Positions 43,077 through 52,639 of a stretch of DNA of 64,000 nucleotides are shown here, in pieces (position 1 is the stretch's first letter; every line of letters begins with the position of its first letter). A model generated the notes under the pieces. It saw only the letters and a list, made by a program, of their open reading frames with translations. It was not told where the DNA came from and did no database searches. This DNA is from Dyadobacter endophyticus (lineage in GTDB: Bacteria > Bacteroidota > Bacteroidia > Cytophagales > Spirosomataceae). The stretch lies in contig NZ_BMIA01000002.1 in assembly GCF_014641595.1 (NCBI RefSeq), positions 682,001-746,000 of the forward strand. The letters are read 5' to 3'. Both the position numbers and the translations under genes were made by a program.

Positions 43077-45098
43077 ATGCGCTTGACATTTACAAACACC
43101 CTTTTTGGCATATTACTGGCAGCAATGCCGCTATCCGCGTACTGCCAGGAGGTGTTATGGGCAAACAAGGTGCTGGGCTATTCTTCCGAATACCGCCCGT
43201 CGCAAATAGGCCACGCCTACCGCTCCAAACAGATCCTCGGCGTTCCCAGCAAGCTGCCGGATTTTGACGACAGCCCCTGCGCCTGGTCGCCAGCCGACGC
43301 CGACGGGCGTAACGAGGAATGGATCAAAGTTGGTTTTGACAAAACCATTCCATTAAAACAGATTGCGATTGCTGAGAACTTCAACCCCGGCGCTGTTGTG
43401 CGGGTATATGCATACGATCCCGCCGGCAAAGAATACCTGGTTTCTGAAACACCAGCTGCCCAGCAGACTGTAAGAGGCCGGATGCTCCATATTTTCCCCA
43501 AACAGAACATCCAGGCTAATGCGGTGAAAGTAGTCCTGCAACCGGGCAAAGTTTCGGGTTTCAACCAGATCGACGCGATCGGTATTTCCCCTGATGCGAC
43601 ACCAGTAGAGGCAAAAATCAATTTTGTCGCGTCTCAGCTCAAAGCGCAAAAGGAGAATATGGGTAAGGCGATCAACTCCAAAGGTCAGGAAGTGGCGCCC
43701 ATTATCGCGCCGGATGGAAAAACGCTCTATTTTACGAGGAATAATTTCGAAGGCAATATCGGCTCACCAGCCCGTCAGGACGTCTGGTATTCGACGCTCA
43801 ACGATCAGGGGCAATGGGCGGATGCGACCAATATAGGCCCACCTATCAACAATGCGGGAGATAATGCGATTACCAGTATTTCGGCCGACGGAAAAACGAT
43901 TTACCTGATCAATGAGTACCGGCCCGACGGCAGTTTGTATTTCGGATTTTCACGTTCCTTTAAAACCAAATCAGGCTGGGGATTCCCGCGTACATCGCGG
44001 ATCACCAACCTGATAAAGACGGCGAAAACCCTGGAAATCACAGTATCTCCATTCGAAAACGTGCTCATCATGTCTGTGGAAGGACTTGATTCGGAGGGTG
44101 GTAAAGACCTTTATATATCATTTTTACAAAAAGACAATACATGGTCCGAACCGCGAAACCTGGGCGGCGTGATCAACACCGCCGACACCGAAGGAACGCC
44201 TTTTCTCGCATTGGACAACAAAACCTTGTATTTCTCTTCGCAAGGCCACGCAGGTTACGGAGAAGGCGACCTCTTCCTCACCCGCCGCCTCGATGACACC
44301 TGGCTGAACTGGTCTACACCCGAAAACCTTGGCCCGGCGGTGAACTCACCACTTTGGGATGCATTTATCAACATCCCGGCAACCGGAGATTATGCCTATT
44401 TCAGCGCAAGTGACAAGGTTTTAGGACAGGAAGATATTTTCCGCATCCGCATGACGCCCGAGATCAAGCCGGATCCGGTGGCGGTCGTAAGCGGAAGCAT
44501 TCTGGAAGCAGAGACGAACAAGCCGGTAAAATCGGACATTGTCGCCGACATTAAAAGCACCAATACCTCCTTCGCAACCGCTAGTTTCGACCCGGAAACA
44601 GGCGAATACCGGCTGATACTTCCATTGAAGGAGATATACCGCATTACGGCTTCCGGTGAGGGCCATTTCCCGGTTGCGGAAGATATGGACCTGAGCGCAG
44701 AAACCAGTTTCCGCACCATCCGGAAGAATATCTACCTGCAACCCATTAAGGCAGGGCAGCAGATCAGGCTTAGCAATACGATGTTTTCCCAAAGCAGCGC
44801 GGAAGTGATCCCGTCGTCATTTGCCGAGCTCGACAAGATCGCGGAGACGATGAAGACCTATCCAACGATGGAAATATTGCTGGAAGGCCATACCGACAAC
44901 CAGGGTGAAGTACAAAAGAATGTCAAACTCTCGGCGGACCGTGTGGAACAGGTAAAAAAATACCTGTTATCCAAAGGAATCGACGGCAAGCGCATTCAAA
45001 CCAAGGCCTGGGGCCCGGCGCGCCCCATCGCCAGCAACCTCACGGAACAGACACGCCAGAAAAACCGCAGAGTAGAGTTTACAATTCTTAAAATCTAA
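43077..45098 (+). CDS. OmpA-family protein with PD40 repeats
   Basis: 673 residues. A signal peptide (LLAAMPLSAYC) is followed by an N-terminal beta domain (residues about 25-170), then PD40/WD40-like propeller repeats (APIIAPDGKTLYFTRNNFEG, SISADGKTIYLIN, FLALDNKTLYFSSQG), a carboxypeptidase-regulatory-like domain near 480-560 (GSILEAETNKPVKSDI) and a C-terminal OmpA peptidoglycan-binding domain (LLEGHTDNQGEVQKN, LSADRVEQVKKYL, NRRVEFTI). This architecture is widespread in Bacteroidota and probably anchors an envelope complex; gliding and secretion genes encode relatives, but none is adjacent here. Confidence 0.9.
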   Translation: MRLTFTNTLFGILLAAMPLSAYCQEVLWANKVLGYSSEYRPSQIGHAYRSKQILGVPSKLPDFDDSPCAWSPADADGRNEEWIKVGFDKTIPLKQIAIAENFNPGAVVRVYAYDPAGKEYLVSETPAAQQTVRGRMLHIFPKQNIQANAVKVVLQPGKVSGFNQIDAIGISPDATPVEAKINFVASQLKAQKENMGKAINSKGQEVAPIIAPDGKTLYFTRNNFEGNIGSPARQDVWYSTLNDQGQWADATNIGPPINNAGDNAITSISADGKTIYLINEYRPDGSLYFGFSRSFKTKSGWGFPRTSRITNLIKTAKTLEITVSPFENVLIMSVEGLDSEGGKDLYISFLQKDNTWSEPRNLGGVINTADTEGTPFLALDNKTLYFSSQGHAGYGEGDLFLTRRLDDTWLNWSTPENLGPAVNSPLWDAFINIPATGDYAYFSASDKVLGQEDIFRIRMTPEIKPDPVAVVSGSILEAETNKPVKSDIVADIKSTNTSFATASFDPETGEYRLILPLKEIYRITASGEGHFPVAEDMDLSAETSFRTIRKNIYLQPIKAGQQIRLSNTMFSQSSAEVIPSSFAELDKIAETMKTYPTMEILLEGHTDNQGEVQKNVKLSADRVEQVKKYLLSKGIDGKRIQTKAWGPARPIASNLTEQTRQKNRRVEFTILKI

Positions 45099-45157
45099 AA
45101 AATATCCTATAACGGGAAATTTCCTTATTTTCGCGGCGTCCATCAGCGAACGCACTA

Positions 45158-47014
45158 ATGTCTCTCAACCAAACCAAGGAAACCCTGCGGTCAAGGCTTA
45201 TACTATCCCTCATTCTGCTTGCTGGTCTTGCTTTAAGGCTCTACCATCTCGATCGTTACAGTATTTTCTTTGATGAAGTGAGCACGTTGCTCGTCAGCCA
45301 GGGCATTGTATTGGAAGGAGCCAATCAGAAAGAGGCATTTGCGACGCGCGAACTGGTCGATTCCCGTTTCTGGACGACGCCGGAAACTCCTCCGAAAGGC
45401 GTACTCCGTTCATTTACCGCTAACGAAGTTTTTCATCCCAAAACATTCACGCCTGCCGAATTCTGGGCCCCGAAATCGATTCCGGACTATTACGAGGCGA
45501 TGACGCGCAGCGACATTGGAAACAGTCCCTTCTATTACTCGCTCCTCCATCCGTGGATCGATATTTTTGGCTTTTCCGATTTCTCGATACGCTTCTTTTC
45601 GGTCATTTTCAGCGTGTTGATCATTGCATTGACGTATGCCTTCGCAAGGAGGTTCTTTGGCATTAATACCGCATTGATAGCAGCCGGCATCACAGCCATT
45701 GAACCCTTTTTTATCGCTTACAGCCACCAGGCACGCAACTATTCGCTCACCTTTTTCCTGACGTTGGCCGCGACTTATTTCTTTTTACAAATCATTGAAA
45801 ATAAAGCCAGTAAACGGAATACGCTCTGGTTATACATCGGTTATGTATGCTCCGCCGGGCTTGGGCTTCTCAGCCACTTTCTGGTAATTTCGGTGCTGCT
45901 GGCGCATGCGGTTTATGCATTGTTCTTCCTGAGAACCTTCAAAGGCTGGGTTCGAATGGCCATCGCGGCGGTATTCACGCTTTCGGGGGTTACCTGGTGG
46001 CTGATGTTCGGAGGCGGTGTTTACACATTGTCATCGTTGCAACATCAGGCCGATTTGTACCGGCGAATGGCCGAAACGGGCGAACAGACGTTCGGCAACA
46101 TCCCTCCGGCAACGCCTATTAACGTCTTCAACAAATCGCTGCCTGTTTTTACCGACCTCGTCATTTTCACCAATGGCCTTACCGATGCACTGGGAGGTAA
46201 AAAGAATGTGGCGATTGCGCTGGTGGCGGCATTGATACTGATATGCTGGTACCGTTTTAAGGACAAAATCAATACGCCAGCCTGGCTGACACCACGTTTC
46301 CCGTATTTGCTGATCATTTTGGTTTCTTTCTTTTTTACTAATCACAAACTCCAGTTCAGCATTTTAAGCGTCAGCCTGTTTGCTTTGTCCTTCATTCCTG
46401 ACCTATATAAAAATGCAAGCCGTGAGCAGCGGAGCCGGCTCTGGCTGCTGTATATGATGGCGCTCGTACCGACATTGTTCCTGATCCTGATGTCATTCAA
46501 AAATGGGCATACTTACGGCATTACGCAGCGCTATTCAGGGTTTTCATTTCCTTATGTGATCATTCTGCTGAGCCTTTTGCTGCAATTCTACACCACTTTG
46601 CAGGCGGAGTTCAGGGTACTTATTTTCGTGTTCCTGGCAGCTCAGCTTTATTTTGTAGGATTGAGGTTAAAAGAATTCTATGAAGACCGCTCGCCGAAAT
46701 ACGGATACTTCGCCGTACCGCGCGTGCCGAACCCTTACATAGAGGCAGCGAAGAAGATCGAAGCGACTTATCAACCCGGCGACACGGTTTACTACCCATC
46801 CCCTCGCTACGAGATCACTTCGGAAATGGATAGGACATTCCTCCCCTACTCGATCCACGATGCGCAGATTACCAACCTCTATTTCCCGAAAGACGCGCAG
46901 TATGTCCAGGCTATGGATACCACTCAGAACGAGCGGATCTGGATCAGAAAAAAAGGCCGGACGGAGCCTGTCGAAATCATGAAATTGACCGGCAAACGTT
47001 ACGGTTTTGAGTAA
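45158..47014 (+). CDS. GT39-family membrane glycosyltransferase (GT-C fold)
   Basis: 618 residues with about eleven hydrophobic segments. The first extracytoplasmic loop has the acidic pair in YSIFFDEVSTLL, the position of the catalytic acid in GT39/GT83 enzymes, and the C-terminal 100 residues are soluble (ARNYSLTFFL and RYSGFSFPYVIIL lie between helices). Enzymes of this fold transfer a sugar from polyprenyl phosphate to a glycan or protein outside the membrane. It opens the glycan locus and lies 118 bases before the transketolase genes. Donor and acceptor are unknown. Confidence 0.86.
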   Translation: MSLNQTKETLRSRLILSLILLAGLALRLYHLDRYSIFFDEVSTLLVSQGIVLEGANQKEAFATRELVDSRFWTTPETPPKGVLRSFTANEVFHPKTFTPAEFWAPKSIPDYYEAMTRSDIGNSPFYYSLLHPWIDIFGFSDFSIRFFSVIFSVLIIALTYAFARRFFGINTALIAAGITAIEPFFIAYSHQARNYSLTFFLTLAATYFFLQIIENKASKRNTLWLYIGYVCSAGLGLLSHFLVISVLLAHAVYALFFLRTFKGWVRMAIAAVFTLSGVTWWLMFGGGVYTLSSLQHQADLYRRMAETGEQTFGNIPPATPINVFNKSLPVFTDLVIFTNGLTDALGGKKNVAIALVAALILICWYRFKDKINTPAWLTPRFPYLLIILVSFFFTNHKLQFSILSVSLFALSFIPDLYKNASREQRSRLWLLYMMALVPTLFLILMSFKNGHTYGITQRYSGFSFPYVIILLSLLLQFYTTLQAEFRVLIFVFLAAQLYFVGLRLKEFYEDRSPKYGYFAVPRVPNPYIEAAKKIEATYQPGDTVYYPSPRYEITSEMDRTFLPYSIHDAQITNLYFPKDAQYVQAMDTTQNERIWIRKKGRTEPVEIMKLTGKRYGFE

Positions 47015-47131
47015 GCGGCAAGGTTGTTTTGACAGAGCCGTCCAATAAGATTTCGTATATTGCGGACTTAAAACCGGAGATCTGGCCGTTATTTTGCAGG
47101 CAATACCTTACATCGACATACAACATCAGGC

Positions 47132-47959
47132 ATGACAGCAGCAGAGATATTAAAAGACCCGAAACAGTTGAGCGGCGAGCTTCGCCTGAAAATACTGGGG
47201 CTTTACCACCAGGCCAACGCGGGCCACATTGGTTGCTCGCTCAGCTGCATTGACCTGATGATCGCGGTCCTTTTTCTCCAAAAATCGGTCGACGATACTT
47301 TCATTCTTTCCAAAGGCCACGCTGCGGCCGCGCTTTACGCCTGCCTCAATACCCTTGGCGAAATTACCGACGAAGAGCTCGATACATTCTACCTCGACGG
47401 CACCACTTTACCTGCGCACCCCGCACCGCGCCAGTACAAAGGCATTCCTTTTGCTACCGGTTCGCTGGGCCACGGATTACCCATTGCAACGGGCATTGCC
47501 CATGCAGCCAAGGTCGGCGAAGAAGCAACGTATTCCTTTACGCTGCTGTCTGATGGAGAAACCAACGAGGGTACCACCTGGGAGGCCGCCCACTACGCTA
47601 TTCAGAACCAGCTAGACAACCTGATCATGCTCATCGACAAGAATGGCTTGCAGGGTTTCGGATTCACCGACAAAGTTCTGGGAGAAACCGCTTCCGTGGA
47701 AAAATGGAAAGCAATCGGTTTTGAAACCGTCGAAGTGGATGGTCACGACATTGCAGCCATCAGCGCGGCAATCAGCGAATTGAAGGAACATAAGAACGGG
47801 CTGCCCAAAGCGATCATTGCCAACACTGTCAAAGGAAAAGGGGTTTCCTATATGGAGAACAAATTGGAATGGCATTACCTGCCCATGAATAAAGACCAGT
47901 ATGAGCAAGCTACACTGGAAGTAAAGGAACGTTATCTTAATGAATTGACGAATGCTTGA
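47132..47959 (+). CDS. Transketolase N-terminal (thiamine-diphosphate) subunit
   Basis: 275 residues, the PP-binding half of a split transketolase. Ligand motifs include GHIGCSLSCIDL, FILSKGHAAAALYA and the metal/diphosphate motif LLSDGETNEGTTWEA (S140-N145), where the classical GDG reads SDG. The LIDKNGLQGF strand is also transketolase-like. With the C-terminal subunit encoded at 50026 it should transfer a two-carbon ketol unit. Unlike ordinary split transketolases, the two halves are separated by another gene. It overlaps the fused epimerase-GT2 gene by 8 bases, so the three genes are coupled. Confidence 0.9.
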   Translation: MTAAEILKDPKQLSGELRLKILGLYHQANAGHIGCSLSCIDLMIAVLFLQKSVDDTFILSKGHAAAALYACLNTLGEITDEELDTFYLDGTTLPAHPAPRQYKGIPFATGSLGHGLPIATGIAHAAKVGEEATYSFTLLSDGETNEGTTWEAAHYAIQNQLDNLIMLIDKNGLQGFGFTDKVLGETASVEKWKAIGFETVEVDGHDIAAISAAISELKEHKNGLPKAIIANTVKGKGVSYMENKLEWHYLPMNKDQYEQATLEVKERYLNELTNA

Positions 47960-49946
47960 TCATTTACCGGTTTACCGCGATAAAATAGAGAAATTAAAAG
48001 GGCCAGTTTTTGTTTTCGGTGCCAGCGGCTTCATCGGCGCCAATCTCTTCAATGATATATTCAAAATCCGGAAGGATTGCTATGCAGTAACGCACGACGC
48101 CACCAAAGCGTGGCGCTTGAAACTGCTGAATGTCCCGTTTGAAAACATCATTCACTGCGACATTCTTTCCGACAATTCGATTAAGGAAGTATTTGAAAAA
48201 TACAAACCGCAAACGATTTTCAACCTTGCGGCTTACGGTGCGTATAGTAAACAAAACAATGTGAACCTGACCTACGAGACGAATGTGCTCGGAACAGTCA
48301 ACATCCTTCAAAATTGCACGAAGGATATGGTTTACATCCATGCCGGAAGCAGTTCCGAGTACGGTTTCAACTGTACTTCTCCCAAAGAAACCGACCGCGT
48401 CGAACCGAACAGCCATTATGCGGTGTCAAAGGTTTCGGCCGCCTATTTGCTCGAATATTATGCCAAAGTCGCAGGACTTAAAACGCTCAACCTGCGCCTG
48501 TATTCGATTTACGGGTACTGGGAAGAACCCGACAGGCTGATCCCGCGCCTGATCGAGAATGCGCGTAAAAAAGGATTGCCCTCGCTGGTGTCACCCGATA
48601 TCAGCCGTGATTTTGTGTTTGTGGAAGATTGCGTGGAGGCGTTCCTGGATGCCGCATTAAAAATCGATGATGAAAAATCGGGACGTTCCTACAACATTGC
48701 TACCGGACGCAAAACGACGATGGGCGACCTCGTGGAAGTGACCCGCAAGGCATTTTCTATTGCAAAGGAGCCGGAATGGGGCAGCATGTCGAACCGTAAA
48801 TGGGACCTTGCCGAATGGTTTGGCGACCCTACCGCATTTGAAACCGATTTCGGCTGGAAAGCCCGGACTTCCCTGGAAGACGGCCTGACACGGTACAGCA
48901 AATGGCAGGATGCTGTTCAATATGAAGCACGCTTGATCCCGGCTTTTGAAAATCCAAAACTCAACCCGGTCATCACGGCGATCATAGCCTGTTACAAGGA
49001 CGCGCAGGCGATCCCGTTCATGTACGAGAGGCTTGTCAAGACGTTCAATGAACTGAAAGTCCGCTACGAGATTATCTTCGTCAACGACAGCTCCCCTGAC
49101 AACCAGGAGGAAGTGATCAATGCGATTTGCGATAAAGACCCTAATGTAGTCGGAATCAGCCACTCGCGTAACTTCGGTTCACAATCGGCATTCCTGAGCG
49201 GAATGGAAATCGCAACCGGCGATTGCGTGGTGCTGATGGACGGCGACTTGCAGGACCCCCCCGAAATTATCCCGGCATTCTACGAAAAATGGATGGATGG
49301 CTACGACGTCGTGTACGGCGTACGCGTACAGCGCGAAATGAAGCCGCATATCCATTTCTTTTATAAATCGTTCTATAAGATATTCCAGGGACTCAGTTAC
49401 ATTCCAATACCACGCGATGCCGGCGATTTCTCTATGATAGACCGCAAGGTGGTAAAAGAACTGGTGGATTTGCCCGAAACAGAACAGTTCCTGCGCGGCT
49501 TGCGTGCGTGGGTAGGTTTCAAACAGACCGGAGTTCCTTACGTACGTCCGGAAAGGATGTTCGGCGTTTCGACCAACAACTGGACGAAAAACATCTGGTG
49601 GGCTAAAAAGGCTATCTTCTCATTCAGTTTTGCTCCATTGGAACTGATGAGTTATGCGGGATTCGGCCTCACCGCCCTATCTATTTTGGGAATTGTTTGG
49701 CAGATACTGGCCAAATTCTTTTTCTTCCCGGATACGCCGAGAGGCCTCAGCACCGTAATTATCCTGATAGTCTTCTTCGGTGGGCTTACGATTCTGGGTA
49801 TTTCGTTTCTTGGTGAATACATTACCAAGATATTCGAAGAGACTAAAAAACGTCCTAAGTATATCCGCACCAGAATTCGGCGCGGTTCGAAGGCATATAA
49901 AACTGCCGACGAGATCCGGGCTTTGGTGAAACAATTGAGAAAGTAG
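47952..49946 (+). CDS. Fusion: NAD-dependent sugar epimerase + GT2 polyprenyl-phosphate glycosyltransferase
   Basis: 664 residues in one unbroken frame. Residues about 15-320 are an extended SDR: FVFGASGFIGANL at the N-terminus, catalytic Ser in HAGSSSEYG and the Y156/K160 pair in NSHYAVSK. Residues about 338-664 are a DPM1/GtrB-like GT2: ITAIIACYKDAQAIPFMYER, IIFVNDSSPD and the metal motif VLMDGDLQDPPEI (D430, D432), then two transmembrane helices (YAGFGLTALSILGIVWQILA, TVIILIVFFGGLTILGISFL). The fusion would make a nucleotide sugar and pass it to undecaprenyl phosphate without release. It lies between the two transketolase halves. Confidence 0.9.
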   Translation: MLDHLPVYRDKIEKLKGPVFVFGASGFIGANLFNDIFKIRKDCYAVTHDATKAWRLKLLNVPFENIIHCDILSDNSIKEVFEKYKPQTIFNLAAYGAYSKQNNVNLTYETNVLGTVNILQNCTKDMVYIHAGSSSEYGFNCTSPKETDRVEPNSHYAVSKVSAAYLLEYYAKVAGLKTLNLRLYSIYGYWEEPDRLIPRLIENARKKGLPSLVSPDISRDFVFVEDCVEAFLDAALKIDDEKSGRSYNIATGRKTTMGDLVEVTRKAFSIAKEPEWGSMSNRKWDLAEWFGDPTAFETDFGWKARTSLEDGLTRYSKWQDAVQYEARLIPAFENPKLNPVITAIIACYKDAQAIPFMYERLVKTFNELKVRYEIIFVNDSSPDNQEEVINAICDKDPNVVGISHSRNFGSQSAFLSGMEIATGDCVVLMDGDLQDPPEIIPAFYEKWMDGYDVVYGVRVQREMKPHIHFFYKSFYKIFQGLSYIPIPRDAGDFSMIDRKVVKELVDLPETEQFLRGLRAWVGFKQTGVPYVRPERMFGVSTNNWTKNIWWAKKAIFSFSFAPLELMSYAGFGLTALSILGIVWQILAKFFFFPDTPRGLSTVIILIVFFGGLTILGISFLGEYITKIFEETKKRPKYIRTRIRRGSKAYKTADEIRALVKQLRK

Positions 49947-50025
49947 CTAAATTGCGTGATATCAACCGATTAGGCAACTAATCCATTTAAGTTAAGCAAT
50001 CAATCGGCCTGGCGCCCACTTAACG

Positions 50026-50946
50026 ATGAGAAAAGAATTTTCAACAGCCATAGAAGACCTCGCGGTGGAAGACGACTCCGTCATTTTCATCACGGGCGAT
50101 CTAGGATATAATGCATTGGAGAACTTGCAGGCCAAAATGGGCAAGCGGTTTATCAATGCCGGTGTTGCGGAGCAGAATATGGTGGGCGTAGCTGCCGGCT
50201 TTGCGCACAAAGGTTATAAAGTATTCTGTTACAGCATTGCGCCGTTTATCGTGTACCGCTGCCTCGAACAGTTCCGTAACGACGTATGCTTCAACAACTT
50301 ACCGGTCTTCCTGGTTGGTAATGGCGGCGGATACGGATATGGTATTATGGGCAGCAGCCACCATACCATTGAGGATCTGGCATGTTTGAGCGGCCAGCAG
50401 AATGCCCAGGTGTGGGTGCCTGCCTTCGCCGACGAGGTGATACCGGTTGTGCAACAGATCGCGGCAGACGCGCGGCCCGCCTACCTACGCCTTGGCGCCG
50501 GAAAAACTACGCCTGCAAACAGTTACCTGACAGGTTCATTTAAAGTAATACACCAGCCAGCCCACGCCGAAATGACCGTTTTTGCATTGGGCCCGGTTGC
50601 CAATAATGTGCTATCGGCGCTGGGGCTTACTCCCGAGCTGGCCGAAAAGGTGAACGTGGTCACTGCCCTGCATTTCCCGCTAGAACTGACCGACGAACTG
50701 ATCGCGCTGGTCAGAAAAGCACCGGCGATCCTCGTTGCCGAAGAGCATATCAGCACCGGTGGTTTGGCTCAGCAGCTTTCAGTTCAGTTACTGGAAAAAG
50801 GTATTTTCCCATCGGTATTTAAAAGTCTGAAAGCGGAAGGCTACCCCAATAGCCGCTACGGCAGCCAAAGCTACCACCAGAAGCTTTCCGGACTGGACGC
50901 GGATTCGATATTGTCGAGCATCAGCCAACTAATGATCACGGCATGA
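50026..50946 (+). CDS. Transketolase C-terminal subunit
   Basis: 306 residues, the pyrimidine-binding plus C-terminal half of a split transketolase. The catalytic Glu that protonates thiamine is E49 in INAGVAEQNMVGVAAG, and the conserved His pair is in MGSSHHTIEDLA. The C-terminal third (FALGPVANNVL, ILVAEEHISTGGLAQ) is the transketolase C domain. It completes the N-terminal subunit at 47132. The stop overlaps the ATG of the following membrane-protein gene by four bases (ATGA), so downstream genes are translationally coupled. Confidence 0.9.
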   Translation: MRKEFSTAIEDLAVEDDSVIFITGDLGYNALENLQAKMGKRFINAGVAEQNMVGVAAGFAHKGYKVFCYSIAPFIVYRCLEQFRNDVCFNNLPVFLVGNGGGYGYGIMGSSHHTIEDLACLSGQQNAQVWVPAFADEVIPVVQQIAADARPAYLRLGAGKTTPANSYLTGSFKVIHQPAHAEMTVFALGPVANNVLSALGLTPELAEKVNVVTALHFPLELTDELIALVRKAPAILVAEEHISTGGLAQQLSVQLLEKGIFPSVFKSLKAEGYPNSRYGSQSYHQKLSGLDADSILSSISQLMITA

Positions 50947-52637
50947 CGAAAAAGGCTTTAACCATTATCCTGAGCCTGATCCTGCTGTTACCCGTCGCCA
51001 TTTATTTCACGGTTTGGGATTACTATGCCATCAATATCCCTAAGTGGGACGACCATGCGCTGAAAAATTTCATCGCCGAATACGCGCAGGCCGGTGACTG
51101 GAAGGGAAAAATCAAGGCGCTTTTCAAGCAGCATAACGAACACCGCATCGCGCTGACCCGGCTTTTTGCGTGGATTGATTATGCCGTTTTCGGACATCTG
51201 AACTTCCGGCATCTGATGACCGCAGGCAATATCATGCTCCTGGCGGCGATTCCGCTGTGGTATGATCTGCTCAAAAAGAATAAAAAGCCGCTTTTCGCAT
51301 TGGTACCCATTCCATTCCTGTGGATGACGCTCGCATTCTGGGAAAATATGTACTGGGGAATGGCGGCCGTTCAGAATCTCGGCGTTGTTACGCTCGTACT
51401 CTGGACGTTATACCTGGTTATCAATCCCAAAGTGTTACCTTTCTCGATTGCTATGCTGCTGAGCGTGGTAACCGTACTGACAAGCGGTAACGGGTTGATG
51501 GTGTTACCCTTAGGTGCTATCCTGCTTTTTCTGGCACAGAACCGGAAGCGGTTTGCACTGTGGATCATCATCAGCATTGCCGAGATCGTCTGCTATTTTT
51601 ATTGGTATACCAAACCTGAATCCAATCCGGAATCGAAAGCCGGTATTCTCCAACTTGCGAAGGGCTACATGGCGTTCCTGGGCTCATTTGCAGAGTCCAT
51701 TCCGGTGCTGGATCATTTCAAGGTTTGCCTTTTTATTGGTATCGTGCTGTTTTTGGTAGCGATTTCCATTGCTTCTACTACCCTTTTCCGTATTGCACGC
51801 AACAAGTATTCCGTAAAGTTCGAGCGGACGACCGATCTGTTCTGCCTCGGCGCAATCCTTTTTATCCTCGGAACGGCGTTAATCGTGGTTTATACCCGCG
51901 CAGGTTTTGGTCTGGAAGGATTGATCACGAGCCGCTATAAAATCTATTCGGTACTGTTGCTGATCATCGCCTATATCTATGTGGTGGTTCCGATCCGCGG
52001 CAGCTTTCTTTCGCCTTACATTACGGCCATCATCGCGCTTGCAGTTACCTTTAATGTGTTCAGCTACCATTATCATCTGGTGGACGCCTATAACCTGAGG
52101 AAGCAGTTGGTAACCTGGCAGTTCAATTGGACATTTACGGATAAGTCATTGAAATACCCCACAGACACATCGTTTACGGCCAATATCGTGGAAAAAACGC
52201 CGGTGATCTACGACAAATGGCTGCCGCTGATCGCCATCGCCGACCGTCAGAATTATGCCGGTAGCTCGCGTGGAATGGTCGATTTGTATGATAAGACCAC
52301 ATTCACGACGGATACTGCATCCATTAAAATCAGTAACACCACATTCACCAGCCAGCGGTTGCAGGACAGCGGTGTGTATGTGCTCCTGAGTTCAGAAGAA
52401 TGCTATTACATTTTCCCGGCCTTGCGCACACGTAACACGAGCCGAAAGCAACTGTTCCTGAAACAATACTACTTCGCCCCTGGCTTTTATGCCGACATTC
52501 CGTTCTCCGAAATGGACAAGGGTACATACAAAGTGGCGCTGATCCATCAGCAGGGCAACGAGACCGGCATTCTGTTCAAAGACCAGCGCGTGACGGTGAA
52601 ACAAACCCGTAAAAAAGAAGTGAAAGTTAACTGGTAA
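50943..52637 (+). CDS. Multi-pass membrane protein, possible GT-C glycosyltransferase
   Basis: 564 residues; about eleven hydrophobic helices are followed by a C-terminal extracytoplasmic beta-rich region of about 160 residues (TDTSFTANIVEKTPVIYDKW). I do not recognise the family. The first loop contains PKWDDHALKNFI and KQHNEHRIALTR, acidic and basic residues at the position where GT-C enzymes bind polyprenyl-phosphate sugars, so a glycosyltransferase or ligase role is possible. It lies between the split transketolase and the acyltransferase and is coupled to both by overlap or a 2-base gap. Confidence 0.7.
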   Translation: MTKKALTIILSLILLLPVAIYFTVWDYYAINIPKWDDHALKNFIAEYAQAGDWKGKIKALFKQHNEHRIALTRLFAWIDYAVFGHLNFRHLMTAGNIMLLAAIPLWYDLLKKNKKPLFALVPIPFLWMTLAFWENMYWGMAAVQNLGVVTLVLWTLYLVINPKVLPFSIAMLLSVVTVLTSGNGLMVLPLGAILLFLAQNRKRFALWIIISIAEIVCYFYWYTKPESNPESKAGILQLAKGYMAFLGSFAESIPVLDHFKVCLFIGIVLFLVAISIASTTLFRIARNKYSVKFERTTDLFCLGAILFILGTALIVVYTRAGFGLEGLITSRYKIYSVLLLIIAYIYVVVPIRGSFLSPYITAIIALAVTFNVFSYHYHLVDAYNLRKQLVTWQFNWTFTDKSLKYPTDTSFTANIVEKTPVIYDKWLPLIAIADRQNYAGSSRGMVDLYDKTTFTTDTASIKISNTTFTSQRLQDSGVYVLLSSEECYYIFPALRTRNTSRKQLFLKQYYFAPGFYADIPFSEMDKGTYKVALIHQQGNETGILFKDQRVTVKQTRKKEVKVNW

Positions 52638-52639
52638 CC

